The notes under the pieces were generated by a model, which was given only the letters and a program-made list of their open reading frames with translations, was not told the DNA's origin and did not search any database. The position numbers were made by a program, and so were the translations under genes. A stretch of 64,000 nt of DNA, taken from Persicaria tinctoria (taxonomy: Eukaryota; Streptophyta; Magnoliopsida; Caryophyllales; Polygonaceae). The stretch lies in assembly GCA_037127255.1 (NCBI GenBank), contig JBANSL010000004.1:37846467-37910466 (forward strand), written 5' to 3'. This document shows positions 12,033-22,313 of the stretch, in pieces. How positions within the stretch are numbered: the first letter of the stretch is position 1; the number at the start of each line of letters is the position of its first letter.

Positions 12033-13298
12033 TCCCAAAGAAACTAAAGAAAATCGTATGAAGATTTACATACGCGGAACAAAATCTCGATCAAAGGAAA
12101 AACAGATTCAGAAACAAAATTCCTCCCTAATTTTCGATCAACACATCAGAAAGATTGAGAGATGGAAATGAAAAAGAATCTAAAAACAACTTGAAACGAG
12201 AAGAAATACCTTAAATTCCTAGAAGAACTTCGCCGGAAACTTCAACCATGCTGCAATCGGAAACCTAAGACCACCACCGAAAAACCAAAGTGCAGATAAG
12301 AACAAAAATCTTGAGAAGCCAGAAGAAGACAAATGTGGAGTAAAAAAGAACGGAACGGGGTAACTTATAGAAAAGTTACCAACTGTTGAACTTCCAAAGG
12401 TGAAGTGGGCCTAATGGGCCCTTAATGGGCTGACACAAGAAAGCAAAAAGCCCATTATCGATAAGCTGATACGAAGATGAGACGCTTACAAGGAGTTAGA
12501 TGTTTTCCATACTAAGGTTATCGGCCCGCGTCAATCCCGTTGGGAATCAACCCAGACTGAGGAGCTGTGACGAAACCAACAATAAAAAGATCTAAATAAA
12601 TGTAAAAATAGAGGAAACAAAAGGAAAAATAAAGTCATCACAGAAGCAACCGCGGATAGAATCAAAACCTCCATCTGCAAAGTCACACCATCCGCGGACA
12701 GAAGAAGGGGGTACGTGCCCAACATGCCCTCATCCCACGAGTTGGACACGTGTCGGTCAGGAAACCCCACATGGAAACTATTTGGAGATCGCTCGTCACC
12801 TATAAAAGGGAAGAAAGAAATACATGAAAATGACTTTTGGACGGCAAGGGAGGGGAGAAATGAGCGGACCTAGCACAGTATCCTGAAGAGAGTAAGATTC
12901 AAAGAGAAAAAGGGATAAAGGAAGCAGAAAGCTGAATGTCCAAGGATTTTTCCATCAGGATAAGGAGCCGCTCCGCGGACAAGTGTTAACGTCGTCCGCG
13001 AGTAGCCGTTTGGACTCTTTCTTGTTATTTGGGAGTCTGAAGTGAGAATCAAGAGTTTGTAACTGTCAAACCCTAAACCAGCAAACGGAGATAGGTAAAT
13101 GACTGATTCCCATTTCATTGATGAAACCTCGATGAGGGGATAATGTCTTCGCCCCATAGCTTGTTCCCGCGACACAGGTTGGGCCGTATCGATTATTTCG
13201 GTACGGGTCAGGTAAGCCCGTTTGGAATATTTGAGGGCCCCACTGGGTCTATTCTCGTGTCCCACTAAAAATGGAGACCTTTTACCGTTCGAGGTTCG
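12033..13298. other. Unassigned, probably LTR/UTR sequence; TATA-like box at 12801
   Basis: No ORF with a recognisable domain. A TATAAAAG box at 12801-12808 on the plus strand, preceded by GC-richer sequence and followed by a purine-rich leader, looks like an LTR promoter. I found no matching second LTR in the window. It may belong to the element that owns the gag-like ORF or to another one. Confidence 0.35.
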
Positions 13299-13406
13299 TC
13301 ATCCTGTATAGTCTTTGATAACAAACCCATAAGAGCCCTTTGAAGAGGATGAAAGAGCCCTGTCAAAGTTGAGCTTGTAAGTTCCTGCTTCGGGGGGTCT
13401 CCATTT
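13299..13406 (-). pseudogene. LINE RNase H fragment
   Basis: On the minus strand the frame reads K-W-R-P-P-E-A-G-T-Y-K-L-N-F-D and then G-S-Y-G-F-V-I-K-D-Y-T-G before a stop. This matches the start of the RNase H domain at the C-terminus of plant LINE ORF2 (W-x-P-P-x-G-x-x-K-x-N-x-D ... G-x-x-R-D). The same pattern occurs in the LINE at 51540-51630. Only about 36 codons are left, so it could also be a host RNase H-like protein fragment. Confidence 0.6.
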
Positions 13407-13657
13407 TGCTTTGTTTCTTTGTCTTGTTGTGGTGGTTTGGTTCTTTTTGCCTTTATGAGAGTGCACATTATTTTCAAAAGCGTCATCATTCTACTTGGAG
13501 ATGTTCCATAGGTGACAAGAGGAAAACCGGTCGTTGTTCCTGCCAAAGAATACTCAAACTTACAACTAATATAGTTGGTAAGAAAAAGGTCGATCCATAG
13601 GGAAATCTACTCAATTCAAGTGTCAATTCTAATCGCTAGTAAGAATATGGGGGGTTT

Positions 13658-13765
13658 TGTTAGATTAGAGAGATTTGCGGGATTCTTAGAATATTACCTA
13701 TATATATGAGGAGATAGAATGAGATCCCTTTGAGGACTCAATTACCCTAATCATCTCTAATTATA
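13658..13765 (+). repeat. 5' LTR of COP2 (with internal deletion)
   Basis: Same start and end as 17393-17541 but lacks about 40 bases present there (around 17429-17470, including ttgatattgtcaatattg). Its last CA has become TA. Because both LTRs are copied from one template at insertion, the loss (or gain) came later. Confidence 0.9.
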
Positions 13766-13777
13766 TGGTATCACGCC
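13766..13777 (+). other. Primer-binding site of COP2, tRNA-Met type
   Basis: TGGTATCACGCC abuts the 5' LTR. The first eight bases match the usual TGGTATCA of plant copia elements. Confidence 0.75.
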
Positions 13778-13839
13778 TCTGTTCTTGATTATCCTAACCC
13801 GATTCAAGAACCCTAACGATCCCTCCTCTTCCGCTTCCC

Positions 13840-16800
13840 ATGGCCGACCCCAATCCGACCAACCCACCACCCGCCGGCGCCGTCGCTGCCCCTACCTCAT
13901 TTCACTCTGCTCAGTCGGTCTCCAACATCAAACAACACATCCCTCTCACCCTTGACCTTCACAAGATCCAATATCATACTTGGCCGGAGCTTTTTCAAGT
14001 CACTGCCACCGCTCACGATGTGCTGAATCACATCGATGGCTCAGCCCGTCCGGAAGGCATCTCCGATGCCTGCTGGCAACAATCGGATTCGATCGTCCTC
14101 TCTTGGATCTATGCGACGATCTCCGAGGAAGTGTTGCTCATGATCATCAAGCCAGGCTCCTCGGCTAGGGAGGTATGGCAGCGCATCAAAGGGGTTTTTC
14201 ACAACAATAAATCGACCCAGGCCGCCGATCTGGAGAGCCGCTTCATCAACGCACGCCTTAAGAATTTTCCTACCACCGCCGCCTATTGCCAAGTCGTCAA
14301 GATGAATGCCAATCAGCTCCGCGACGTCGATCACAAGGTGAGCGAGGAGCGTCTTACACTCAAATTGATCAACGACCTCTCTTCCGACTACGATGTCGTC
14401 GGCAACCTCATCAGTCAATAAACTCCGCTTTCGGACTTCATCACCGCCTGCAGCATGCTCTCCCGCGATGAGGCACGAAAGGGCTGCGACTTGGAACCCC
14501 AGCAGACCCTCATTGGCTCCGGCGATCTCCCACCCACGCATCCTGACCAAAGGCCTTGCCACAACAGCCGTCCTCAAGGCAAGGGCGACCGTCACAATCT
14601 CCGTGGGTCTGGTAATCGCAACCACGGCCAGCATCAGCAACGGCTGTGGTCCGCACCGTCCTACCCCGGCCACTACTACCCGCAGCATCTGCAGTGGCCC
14701 CAGCCCCCATGTCCCTATCCTGCCGCTCCACCTCCGCCTCGGTACCAGCCCTATCAGCCTCCGCAGCAGCCCCAGACGTACTTCAAACAGCCTGAATTCG
14801 CCCCACCGCCCTTCAACATCGGCGCTGCCTTCAACACCATGACCCTACAACCACCGGAGGAAAATTGGTACATGGATACCGGGCCTATTTACCACATCAC
14901 GAATGATCAAGGTATCCTCTCTGCCTATTCTAATTCGTCCACTTTACATCGTATTTTCGTTGGCAATGGGACTTCAATCCCTGTTCGTTCGGGGAATGCT
15001 AGTCTCTCAAAAACCCCACCTGTGCCCCAAAGATTGTCAAGAACCTAGTCTCTGTACGAAAATTTATTACTGATAATAATGTGGCTGTCCAATTTGACCC
15101 ATTTGGCTTTTTCTGTGAATGATCTCAATATCGGGGACACAACTCTGAAGTGCAATAATGCGAGTACACTCTACCCCGTCACCACCGACACCACTTCCGC
15201 CAATCCCACAGCCCTCTTCACTACCACCCCTACCTCCGTGTGGCACGCTCGCCTAGGTCATCCGGGTGCTCATGTCCTTCAAGCCCTTTTCCGTCATAGT
15301 TGCATTTCTCTCAATAAGGCCGGTTCTAGGGCCGTTTGCTCGTCGTGTCACATTGCCAAGAACAAGCATCTCCCTTTTTCCCTTTCACATTCACAAACTT
15401 TTGACTGTTTTGATATTTTTCATTATGATTTATGGACCTCTCCGGTATTAAGTGTTAGCAATTTTCGATTCTATTTGGTGCTTTTAGATGACTATACGAA
15501 TTTCGTGTGGGTTTGAAACATTCACCAAAATCACCCAATTTCATACCTTTACCAAAACACACTTTCATCGGGATATCAAAACCTACCAATGTGACATGGG
15601 CGAGGAGTTTGCAAACAAATTTTTTCACAAGTTTTGCCTTGAGCGGGGCACAACCATCCGGTTCTCTTGCCCCCAAACCTCTCCATAAAACGGCAAGGCC
15701 GAAAGAATCCTCCGCACCCTCAATGACAAAGTTCGAAGCCTTCCTATTCACGCCAACCTACCGAATCAATTTTGGGTCGAGGCACTCAACATGGCTTCAT
15801 ACCTTCACAACACTCTCCCATCTACTACCATCTCGGCTCCGTCCCCTACCTTTGCCCTCTACAATCGACACCCGAGCTATGACTACCTTCGAGTCTTTGG
15901 ATGCCTATGTTTTCCAAACTTGAGTGCCACTATGCCTTATAAGCTTGCACATCCCTCCACTCAGTGTGTGCTCATCGGTCTCTCAACAAACCACAAGGGC
16001 TATCGGTGTCTTCGTTCGACAGCCACAAGGTTGTGATTTTCCGTTATGTGAGTTTTATGAAGAGACTTTCCCTTACCCACACAACTCACCTCTCCTACCC
16101 ACACCCGAGCTCCGGGCCGACCCATCACCTCTCCTCATCTGACATCTCCTCACCCAACAACCGTCACCACCGCCTACTGCTCCCACAACCGCCCCACCAC
16201 CGCCACCGCCTAACCCTCCACAATCTACCCATCTCATGGTGACCCGCCGCCAAGCCGACATCGTCAAACCCAACCCTCGGTACGCCCTCTCGGCCACCGC
16301 CGCCCTTGAACCCTCACCCGTGCCTAAATCACACACTTAGCCATGCACGACCCGAAACTGGCAACACGCCATGAATGACGAGTATAGTGCACTTATTAGA
16401 AATGACACTTGGGACCTTGTTTCGAGGCCCCGGGATTCAAACATTATTCGCTCCATTTGGATATTTAAGCATAAGTACAAGTCCGACGGATCCTTAGAGC
16501 GCTACAAGGCTGGACTAGTGGTCAACGACAAATCTCAACAAGAAGACATTGATTGCGACGAGACCTTTAGCCCCGTGGTCAAACCCGCCACTATTAGCAC
16601 CATCTTGAGCGTCGCTCTTCCAAACAATTGGCCGGTTCACCAACTAGATGTCAAAAATGCCTTCCTACATGGCCATCTCCAAGAAACCGTCTAGATGCAC
16701 CAACCACCCGGGTTCAAGGTCCCCGATCGGCCCTTCAGTATCTCAACGTTACTCGATCGAATATCGCGTACGCCGTCCAACAAGTGTGCTTGTTTATGCT

Positions 16801-17380
16801 TGATCCCCGTGAGCAACATTTTGGCGCTCTTAAGCGCATCTTGAGGTACATCCAGTGCACCCTCGACATGGGGCTTCACCTCGGCCGATCCGCTGCTACC
16901 AGTCTTACTGCCTATTCCGACGCCGACTAGGCCGGTTGGCCGGACATGAGACGGTCCACGTTCGAGTTCTGCATCTACCTAGGCGATAATTTGGTCTCCA
17001 GGTCATCCAAACGGCAAGCTACGATCTCCCTTTCGAGCGCCGAGGCCGAATATCGGGGCGTTGCAAATACTGTTGCTGAGACATGTTGGCTCCGGAACCT
17101 CCTTACTGAGCTGAAGCTTCCTCTCGCCAGGGCCACCCTTGTCTACTGCGACAATGTCTCGGCGGTATATCTCTTCTCAAATCCCGTATAACACCAGCGA
17201 ACGAAACACGTAGAGCTCGACATCCATTTCGTGAGCAAGAAGGTCACCTTGGGACACGTCTGTGTTCTCCATGTCCCCTCCGCGCACCAATATGCATACA
17301 TCTTCACCAAAGGGTTGTCGTCTCCGCTATTTACCGACTTCCGAGCCAGTCTCAGCATCCGCTCTTCTCCCTCTTCGACT
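13840..17380 (+). pseudogene. gag-pol remnant of COP2
   Basis: The start ATG at 13840 gives a Pro-rich N-terminus and then a copia gag (W-P-E-L-F, V-L-N-H-I-D-G, S-A-R-E-V-W-Q-R-I). It stops at 14419-14421 (TAA), continues in the same frame to 15048, then changes frame twice (near 15000 and at the T run near 15110). The integrase zinc-finger region (W-H-A-R-L-G-H) is near 15240 and an integrase core remnant lies at 15540-16020. RT starts at 16371 (N-D-T-W-D-L-V, F-K-H-K-Y-K-S-D-G) but jumps near 16735 from P-P-G-F-K-V-P-D-R-P straight to N-V-T-R-S-N-I-A-Y-A-V. The Y-V-D-D core is missing. RNase H follows to about 17350 with several stops. Confidence 0.9.
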
Positions 17381-17392
17381 AGGGGGGGGGGG
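17378..17392 (+). other. Polypurine tract of COP2
   Basis: A run of eleven G after A (AGGGGGGGGGGG) directly before the 3' LTR start TGTTAG. Confidence 0.8.
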
Positions 17393-17541
17393 TGTTAGAT
17401 TAGAGAGATTTGCGGGATTCTTAGAATCATATATTTGATATTGTCAATATTGTATTCAGACTTGTAATCCTACCTATATAAATGACGAGATAGAATGAGA
17501 TCTCTTTGAGGACGCAATTACCCTAATACTCTCTAATTACA
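17393..17541 (+). repeat. 3' LTR of COP2
   Basis: 149 bases, TGTTAG to TTACA; full-length partner of 13658-13765. Exact TSD GGTTT follows. Confidence 0.92.
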
Positions 17542-18601
17542 GGTTTTTGGTGAGAAAAAGATTCGCCTTTTATCAAAGCGGAAATAGTGCAAACAAAGTA
17601 AATTGGTTGTAGAATGCAATGGAGAGAATTAGGTTCACCTAAAATTTATCACTTCGATTGATGAATTTGATCCTTGTTTCAACCTCTAATTCTTATCTTT
17701 TCCTATCAATTTCTTTGTCCAGATCTTAGGTAAATTACTAGTCCTAATAGTCCTAGCAATTTTTATCTCTAAATAACTCTAACACTGTTAAGATTTAACC
17801 TAGAGATAGCATTAAGAATATGAATTAACCAAAGTGCATTCAATATCAAGCTACAAGTCGATATTTAACATATATTCAACTTCCTACACATCCAATTAGT
17901 CCTACGAGGCATCTGAATCTACTCTAACTGAATTATTCTACTTTAGCTAGTTGATCAGGCCAGAGAGAATAAAACACATCCAAGGAATTAAGCGCAAAGA
18001 AGTCAAAAGATTCGAATAGGAATAAGAACTAGATTAAGAAACTCACAATTCAACAATTAAAGATCCAAACTGTAGGCGAAACCTTGAAAGTTTAGTTGCT
18101 CATGCTCAACGACGCTCTCAACAATTATCTAAAGTGCATAAGGTGAATGATAGAATAACCTAGAAAATTATTTTAAAAGCCTCCCAAGAGTCGGCCAAAA
18201 CAAACATAAAAACCCAAATTAAAGTCCGCTTTCTGAATCGGCGTTTCTGCAAGGGCCGCGGGGCGGCTATCACAGGCTGCAGGCCTGCCGACGATCAGCG
18301 AAATCATTCGGATTGGTCTTCGAAACGCGAGGCGGACAGGCTCACTGCGAGGTGGCCAGCAATTCCTCCAGCGTCTTTCACGTTGCTCCAGCAGCTGCTC
18401 AAGTCCCTCTAAACTTCTTTTCGCTCTCCTCCAATTCACTTCACCTTTAATCCGCAATACCTGAAATAAACCATATAATTGTGTAGATTCCGCCTCTTCC
18501 AACTCAACAAGTGATTAGGTAAATATAACTAACATATGCAATATTCACAACTAAACTATGCTAAATGTAATCTATTATGCAATACTAACCATGCTCTATC
18601 A

Positions 18602-18618
18602 AATTCCCCCACACTTGA
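18602..18618 (-). other. Polypurine tract of ATH
   Basis: On the minus strand, AAGTGTGGGGGAATT precedes the LTR start TGATAG. It is preceded by GGACAAGCAAAGGTTC, the usual approach to the PPT in Athila-type elements, also seen at 25329-25357 in another element. Confidence 0.85.
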
Positions 18619-20162
18619 ACCTTTGCTTGTCCTTAAGTAATTGAAAACTCAACTCTGCAGCCCCATAGATTAGCAATTCATGTATCCACCTCTATAATCT
18701 CTAAGTGCATGAAAAACTAGCAAGCACAATAGGTTAAAAAACATCATAGCACATAATTGCAATAATCAATGAAATCGGGCAACCATATCCATTATAGACC
18801 TCACAAGGAATATGTGTTTCACTCTCGCTCAAGCGTTAGGGTTAAATGTTTACGCTCAAAACTCAATCTTCAAAAGCTTAGCTACAATAGTCTTGCGCGC
18901 ACCAGTGTTCTAGCTCTCCACCGTTGGTGACTCTACAAACAACAAAAATCACGAGGTCTTTCAATTGGGTTGTAATGGGGCCAAGGTAGAAAATATAAGG
19001 CGTGGAACATTTTATGACATGTGGTGCTCATAATCCGGGAACTAAGGAAACAACCAAATCATAAAACCCCTCATAAACTCATCATACCATAACTCTACAA
19101 TGTCATACAACACCAATCTCAAGCATAAAACTTTACAAACCATACTCAACGCATTCCTTTATTCTTTTTTTTTTTCCTTTTTTTTTCTTTTTTCATTTTT
19201 TTCCATGTTCCTTTTCATGCTATATCAAATGATTTTCCTTGACTTTTACCCCTAAGTGAATTTTATCATCCTTAGGTCTAAGTGAATTTTATCCTCCTTA
19301 GGACCGAAGTAATGAACAACTACTAACAATAATCAATCATCTAATAAGGATACCTCAAACATACAATCCACCACTAAAAACCACCATCCACAATATAAAT
19401 ATTCACCAACCATTCCTAATTCCCGGATGGGATCAGGCTATAATTGGCTATAGAAAATCTTATGGAGCTACAAAAGAATAGGTAATTAGGCTCAAAATGG
19501 CTTCAAGCAGAGGATAATATGTAAGGTGGAATAAAGTCAAATGGGGCTAATAAAGGTGCTTCAATCCTGTTTAAGTCATGTGCAGAAATCATAATATGCA
19601 TGCCTTGAAAAAGATATCTAAATACAAGCCAAAGAGGAAGCTGTTAAAGAGAGTACACTCAACAAGCACGAGGACTAAATAAATTGCAGTCCTGAATAGG
19701 CCAAAATAAGCTCACCAGGTCATGTCTAGAACTTCAAGATCACCCAAAATTCCAAGATCTTATGTGCTCAATCATTAACCAATCATGTTCACCAAATAGT
19801 ATAGAAAACATATATCGAAGGTTTCAACAATCCAAGCACATCATGGGGCATAAATCTCAATAGCTAGACAAAATAGAGGACAAACGACATCCATATGGGG
19901 AAATAAGACCTAATCCTAACAATACAAGAAATAAACAAATTTTTTTAATATAAAAGAAACTAACATGCATATAAAGACTAAAAATAAACATGCAATCTAT
20001 AGTTATCATGCAATGCAAACTTAAAAGCAAAATACAAACTGAACATGACATGCAAGTCTTCTCCCCCATACTTAATTCTGACATTATCCTCAATGATAGG
20101 AAAGAGAACAAAAAACACCAAAATAAAAGAAAAAAGGGAAAAGAAAAGAAACAACTAACATG
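18619..20162 (-). other. 3' non-coding region of ATH
   Basis: AT-rich, no domain-bearing ORF. It corresponds in position to the long non-coding stretch between the last ORF and the PPT in Athila-type elements. A pyrimidine-rich low-complexity stretch lies at 19160-19215. Confidence 0.6.
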
Positions 20163-20785
20163 TTCACTGATGGGGTGGTCGCGACGACGGGTAAGGTGGA
20201 AACTGCGGATAGGCGAATCGATAATACTCGTCCTGTGTCTACCAAATCTGCTCATGCCTCCGTCGAATCCCTGACTGACCCTAATAGACATCCCTCAGGC
20301 TAGAAGTCAAGCCACGAACATCCCGACGGATGTCTCCAATGTCCACATACAACTGCTGATGGTGATCCCACATAGCATCCTGGCGGTGAGACATCTGCTG
20401 CTGATGCTCCCACATGGTATCCTAACGGCGAGATATAATCTGTTGATGCTCCCACATGGTATCCTAACAGAGAGACATCTCTAACAGCTGTTGTTGCAAC
20501 TCATAGTAGCCCGGACCAGCACCTCCTCCAACTGTGCCAGAAGGTCCAGCGTCACTACCTCTTACCTCCGCCTGAACCCCATGATCATCACCATCATCCT
20601 CCTGCTCAGCATCAAGAGCACCCCCATCAACATCAACATCATCATCCTCATCCTCCTCCATCTCATCACTCGTAAAGAAATCAGTTGTAGTAGGACCAAA
20701 AGGAAGTGGTCGGGGCAGTCGCAAATGAATCCTACCAAGATGGCTTGTCCTCTAGACCCACATCGGGGACTTCCCCTCCAAGTGG
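20163..20785 (-). pseudogene. ATH ORF3 (Athila ORF1-like family), C-terminal part
   Basis: The minus-strand frame entering from the LARD junction reads H-L-E-G-K-S-P-M-W-V, a stop, and then R-I-H-L-R-L-P-R-P-L-P-F-G. An acidic D/E/G-rich stretch follows, then three imperfect repeats of D-T-M-W-E-H-Q-Q (20330-20470), and the frame ends near 20163. The frame is exactly in register with 33116-33588 when LARD and one copy of CCAGC are removed. It has in-frame stops at about 20754, 20464 and further on. Athila-type elements carry such an ORF after integrase; its function is not known. The repeats look like a coiled-coil or dimerisation segment. Confidence 0.75.
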
Positions 20786-20790
20786 CCAGC

Positions 20791-22293
20791 TCATAGAGTC
20801 TATTTTAGTCATGTTTTAAGTATAGATTTGCATATTAATTTAGAGCATTCTGACATGGTTTATAACTTATTTAGTATTATTTGATCTTCGTAGTCTACAC
20901 TAGTACTTTTATATACTTCAGGTATTTTCAAGCTAGATCGTATGAATTTATAGATTGCTCGTTACTTATGGGATTATTATGCAATTGGAAAGAAAAGGTG
21001 GGCCGGCTATTTATGGGGACGGCCTGATGAATTGCATTGAGAGAAGGCTACGGTGCATCCAAAGTCGGCGACATGTTAGTATTATATATTTATATTATAT
21101 AAATTGCGATAGTTAGATAAATAGGTTAGGATATTAGTTTATATATATACATAGAGTTCGTATGAGGCAGGGTTATAAATAAACTGACTAAAATTTATAA
21201 ATTGTTGATAAAAATAGTTTAAAATTTAAACAATAAAATCATCTCAGTATGAGCAGAAAGATGTTTTAATTGTAATAAATAAATAAACAATGCAAAAAAA
21301 AAATATTTTGATTTTTGTAGTTAAAAATTAAAAAAAAAAAAACAGCTTCCATTAGCTTATTTTTTAACTCAAAATTTTACCCATAATTACATGATTTTTG
21401 ACAGCCATACATAGTTAAAAAGAAAAACAACCTACTTTTATTTTTTCTAACCTAATTATTTTACATCCATACACACCCATACATTCATACGGCAGGGGGA
21501 AGCCGTGATCGGGCCGACTGCCTTTTTATTCCTAAACCCTAATTATGTTTTGTCTTATTTTTATGGAGATCTAAACTCTTCCGTTTCGTCTACGATTTGA
21601 AGCTTTATTTGGATTGATTGTGAGTTTCTAATTCTCGTTTCTTAATTCCTTATTTGAATACTTCAACTTCTTTGTGCTTATTAATTGATTGTTTTATTCT
21701 ATCTAGCACGCGCAACTAGTTAGAATCAATTCAATTGCTAGGGTTTTGCAGATTCCTGATTGCGAACCTTAACCCAAGTAGCAAATTTGTCCCTTTAGGG
21801 CTGATTGAACTAATTGGATAAGTAGGAAGTTGGATGTGTTGCTAACTCCTTCTTTAGGGACTGCAAATACCTTGGTTAATCTCTGAACTTAAAACTATCA
21901 ATTGGGTTAATTTTTTTTTGAGGGATTGTTCAATCGGTAAGAGTTTCTAGGACTGGTTGGACTAGTAACTATATTAGCTCGAGACAAGGGCATTCATAGG
22001 AAACCTAAATGGACGAGAAGAAGTTACAATGATCATTTCAACCAAATAAAGTGGATATTTGTAGATGAAACTATTTTATTAATCGTTATCTCCATCAATT
22101 TGTTTATAGTTTATTTTATTTTATTTCTTATTTTCACTACTCAAAAACCCTCGTTTCCTATTAATTGGTAAATAAACTTAACTTAGGAATAACTTGATTC
22201 TCTGTGGGATCGACTCGTGCTTACCACACTACACTAGTTAGGTAGGTTCGTATTTATTTTGATACGGTTTATGCGACTAAAAACTGTCCATCA
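20791..22293 (+). repeat. 5' LTR of LARD, carrying a MITE
   Basis: Starts TCATAGAGTC (TGAATAGAGTC in the right LTR) and ends CTGTCCATCA. Apart from the MITE at 21154-21478 it lines up with 31967-33115. It lacks about 43 bases that the right LTR has near 32250-32292 and carries about 70 bases (near 21705-21790) missing in the right LTR. Confidence 0.88.
21154..21478 (+). mobile_element. MITE, Tourist-like candidate, copy 1
   Basis: A 325 bp insert in the left LARD LTR, absent from the right LTR, which preserves the empty site (acATAcattc). It is flanked by ATA on both sides, a 3 bp duplication as in PIF/Harbinger elements. The ends are imperfect inverted repeats (GAGTTCGTATG and, inverted, GGGTGTGTATG). 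A diverged copy lies in opposite orientation at 58073-58443. Very AT-rich, no coding potential. Confidence 0.8.
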
Positions 22294-22296
22294 AAT

Positions 22297-22313
22297 TGGC
22301 GTCGTTGTCGGGG
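22297..22313 (+). other. Primer-binding site of LARD, tRNA-Asp type
   Basis: TGGCGTCGTTGTCGGGG, three bases after the 5' LTR. The plant tRNA-Asp 3' end predicts TGGCGCCGTTGCCGGGG, so there are two C-to-T changes. Confidence 0.85.

Larger units (their letters stand above)
13658..17541 (+). mobile_element. COP2: small defective Ty1/copia element in the ATH LTR
   Basis: The ends TGTTAGATTAG...TAATTACA are flanked by an exact 5 bp duplication GGTTT (13653-13657 and 17542-17546). The LTRs are very short (108 and 149 bp). A primer site TGGTATCA follows the left LTR and an unbroken G run precedes the right one. The inner part is one gag-pol reading region with several stops and frame changes and a deletion of the RT core. 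The element is dead. Confidence 0.93.
13541..18601 (-). repeat. 3' LTR of ATH, split by COP2
   Basis: On the minus strand the LTR begins TGATAGAGCATGG at 18601, directly after the polypurine tract. It runs to 17542, skips COP2 and continues from 13657 to about 13541. Bases 17681-17905 recur at 48775-48997 in the same orientation, which is the 5' LTR remnant. A GC-rich patch at 18250-18360 carries the family motif (GGGCCGCGGGGCGGC on the plus strand). The far end, near ggaacaacga, resembles the ends of other LTRs in the window. Confidence 0.75.

Noticed and set aside
12801..12808. TATA box as a promoter of a host gene
   Set aside because: No gene follows on the plus strand; it is more likely part of an LTR, and only weakly supported as such.
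14041..14688. 215-codon antisense ORF opposite COP2 gag
   Set aside because: GC-rich shadow of a recognised copia gag frame.
15964..16336. His/Pro-rich ORFs in COP2
   Set aside because: Decayed linker between integrase and RT; frames overlap and none matches a family.
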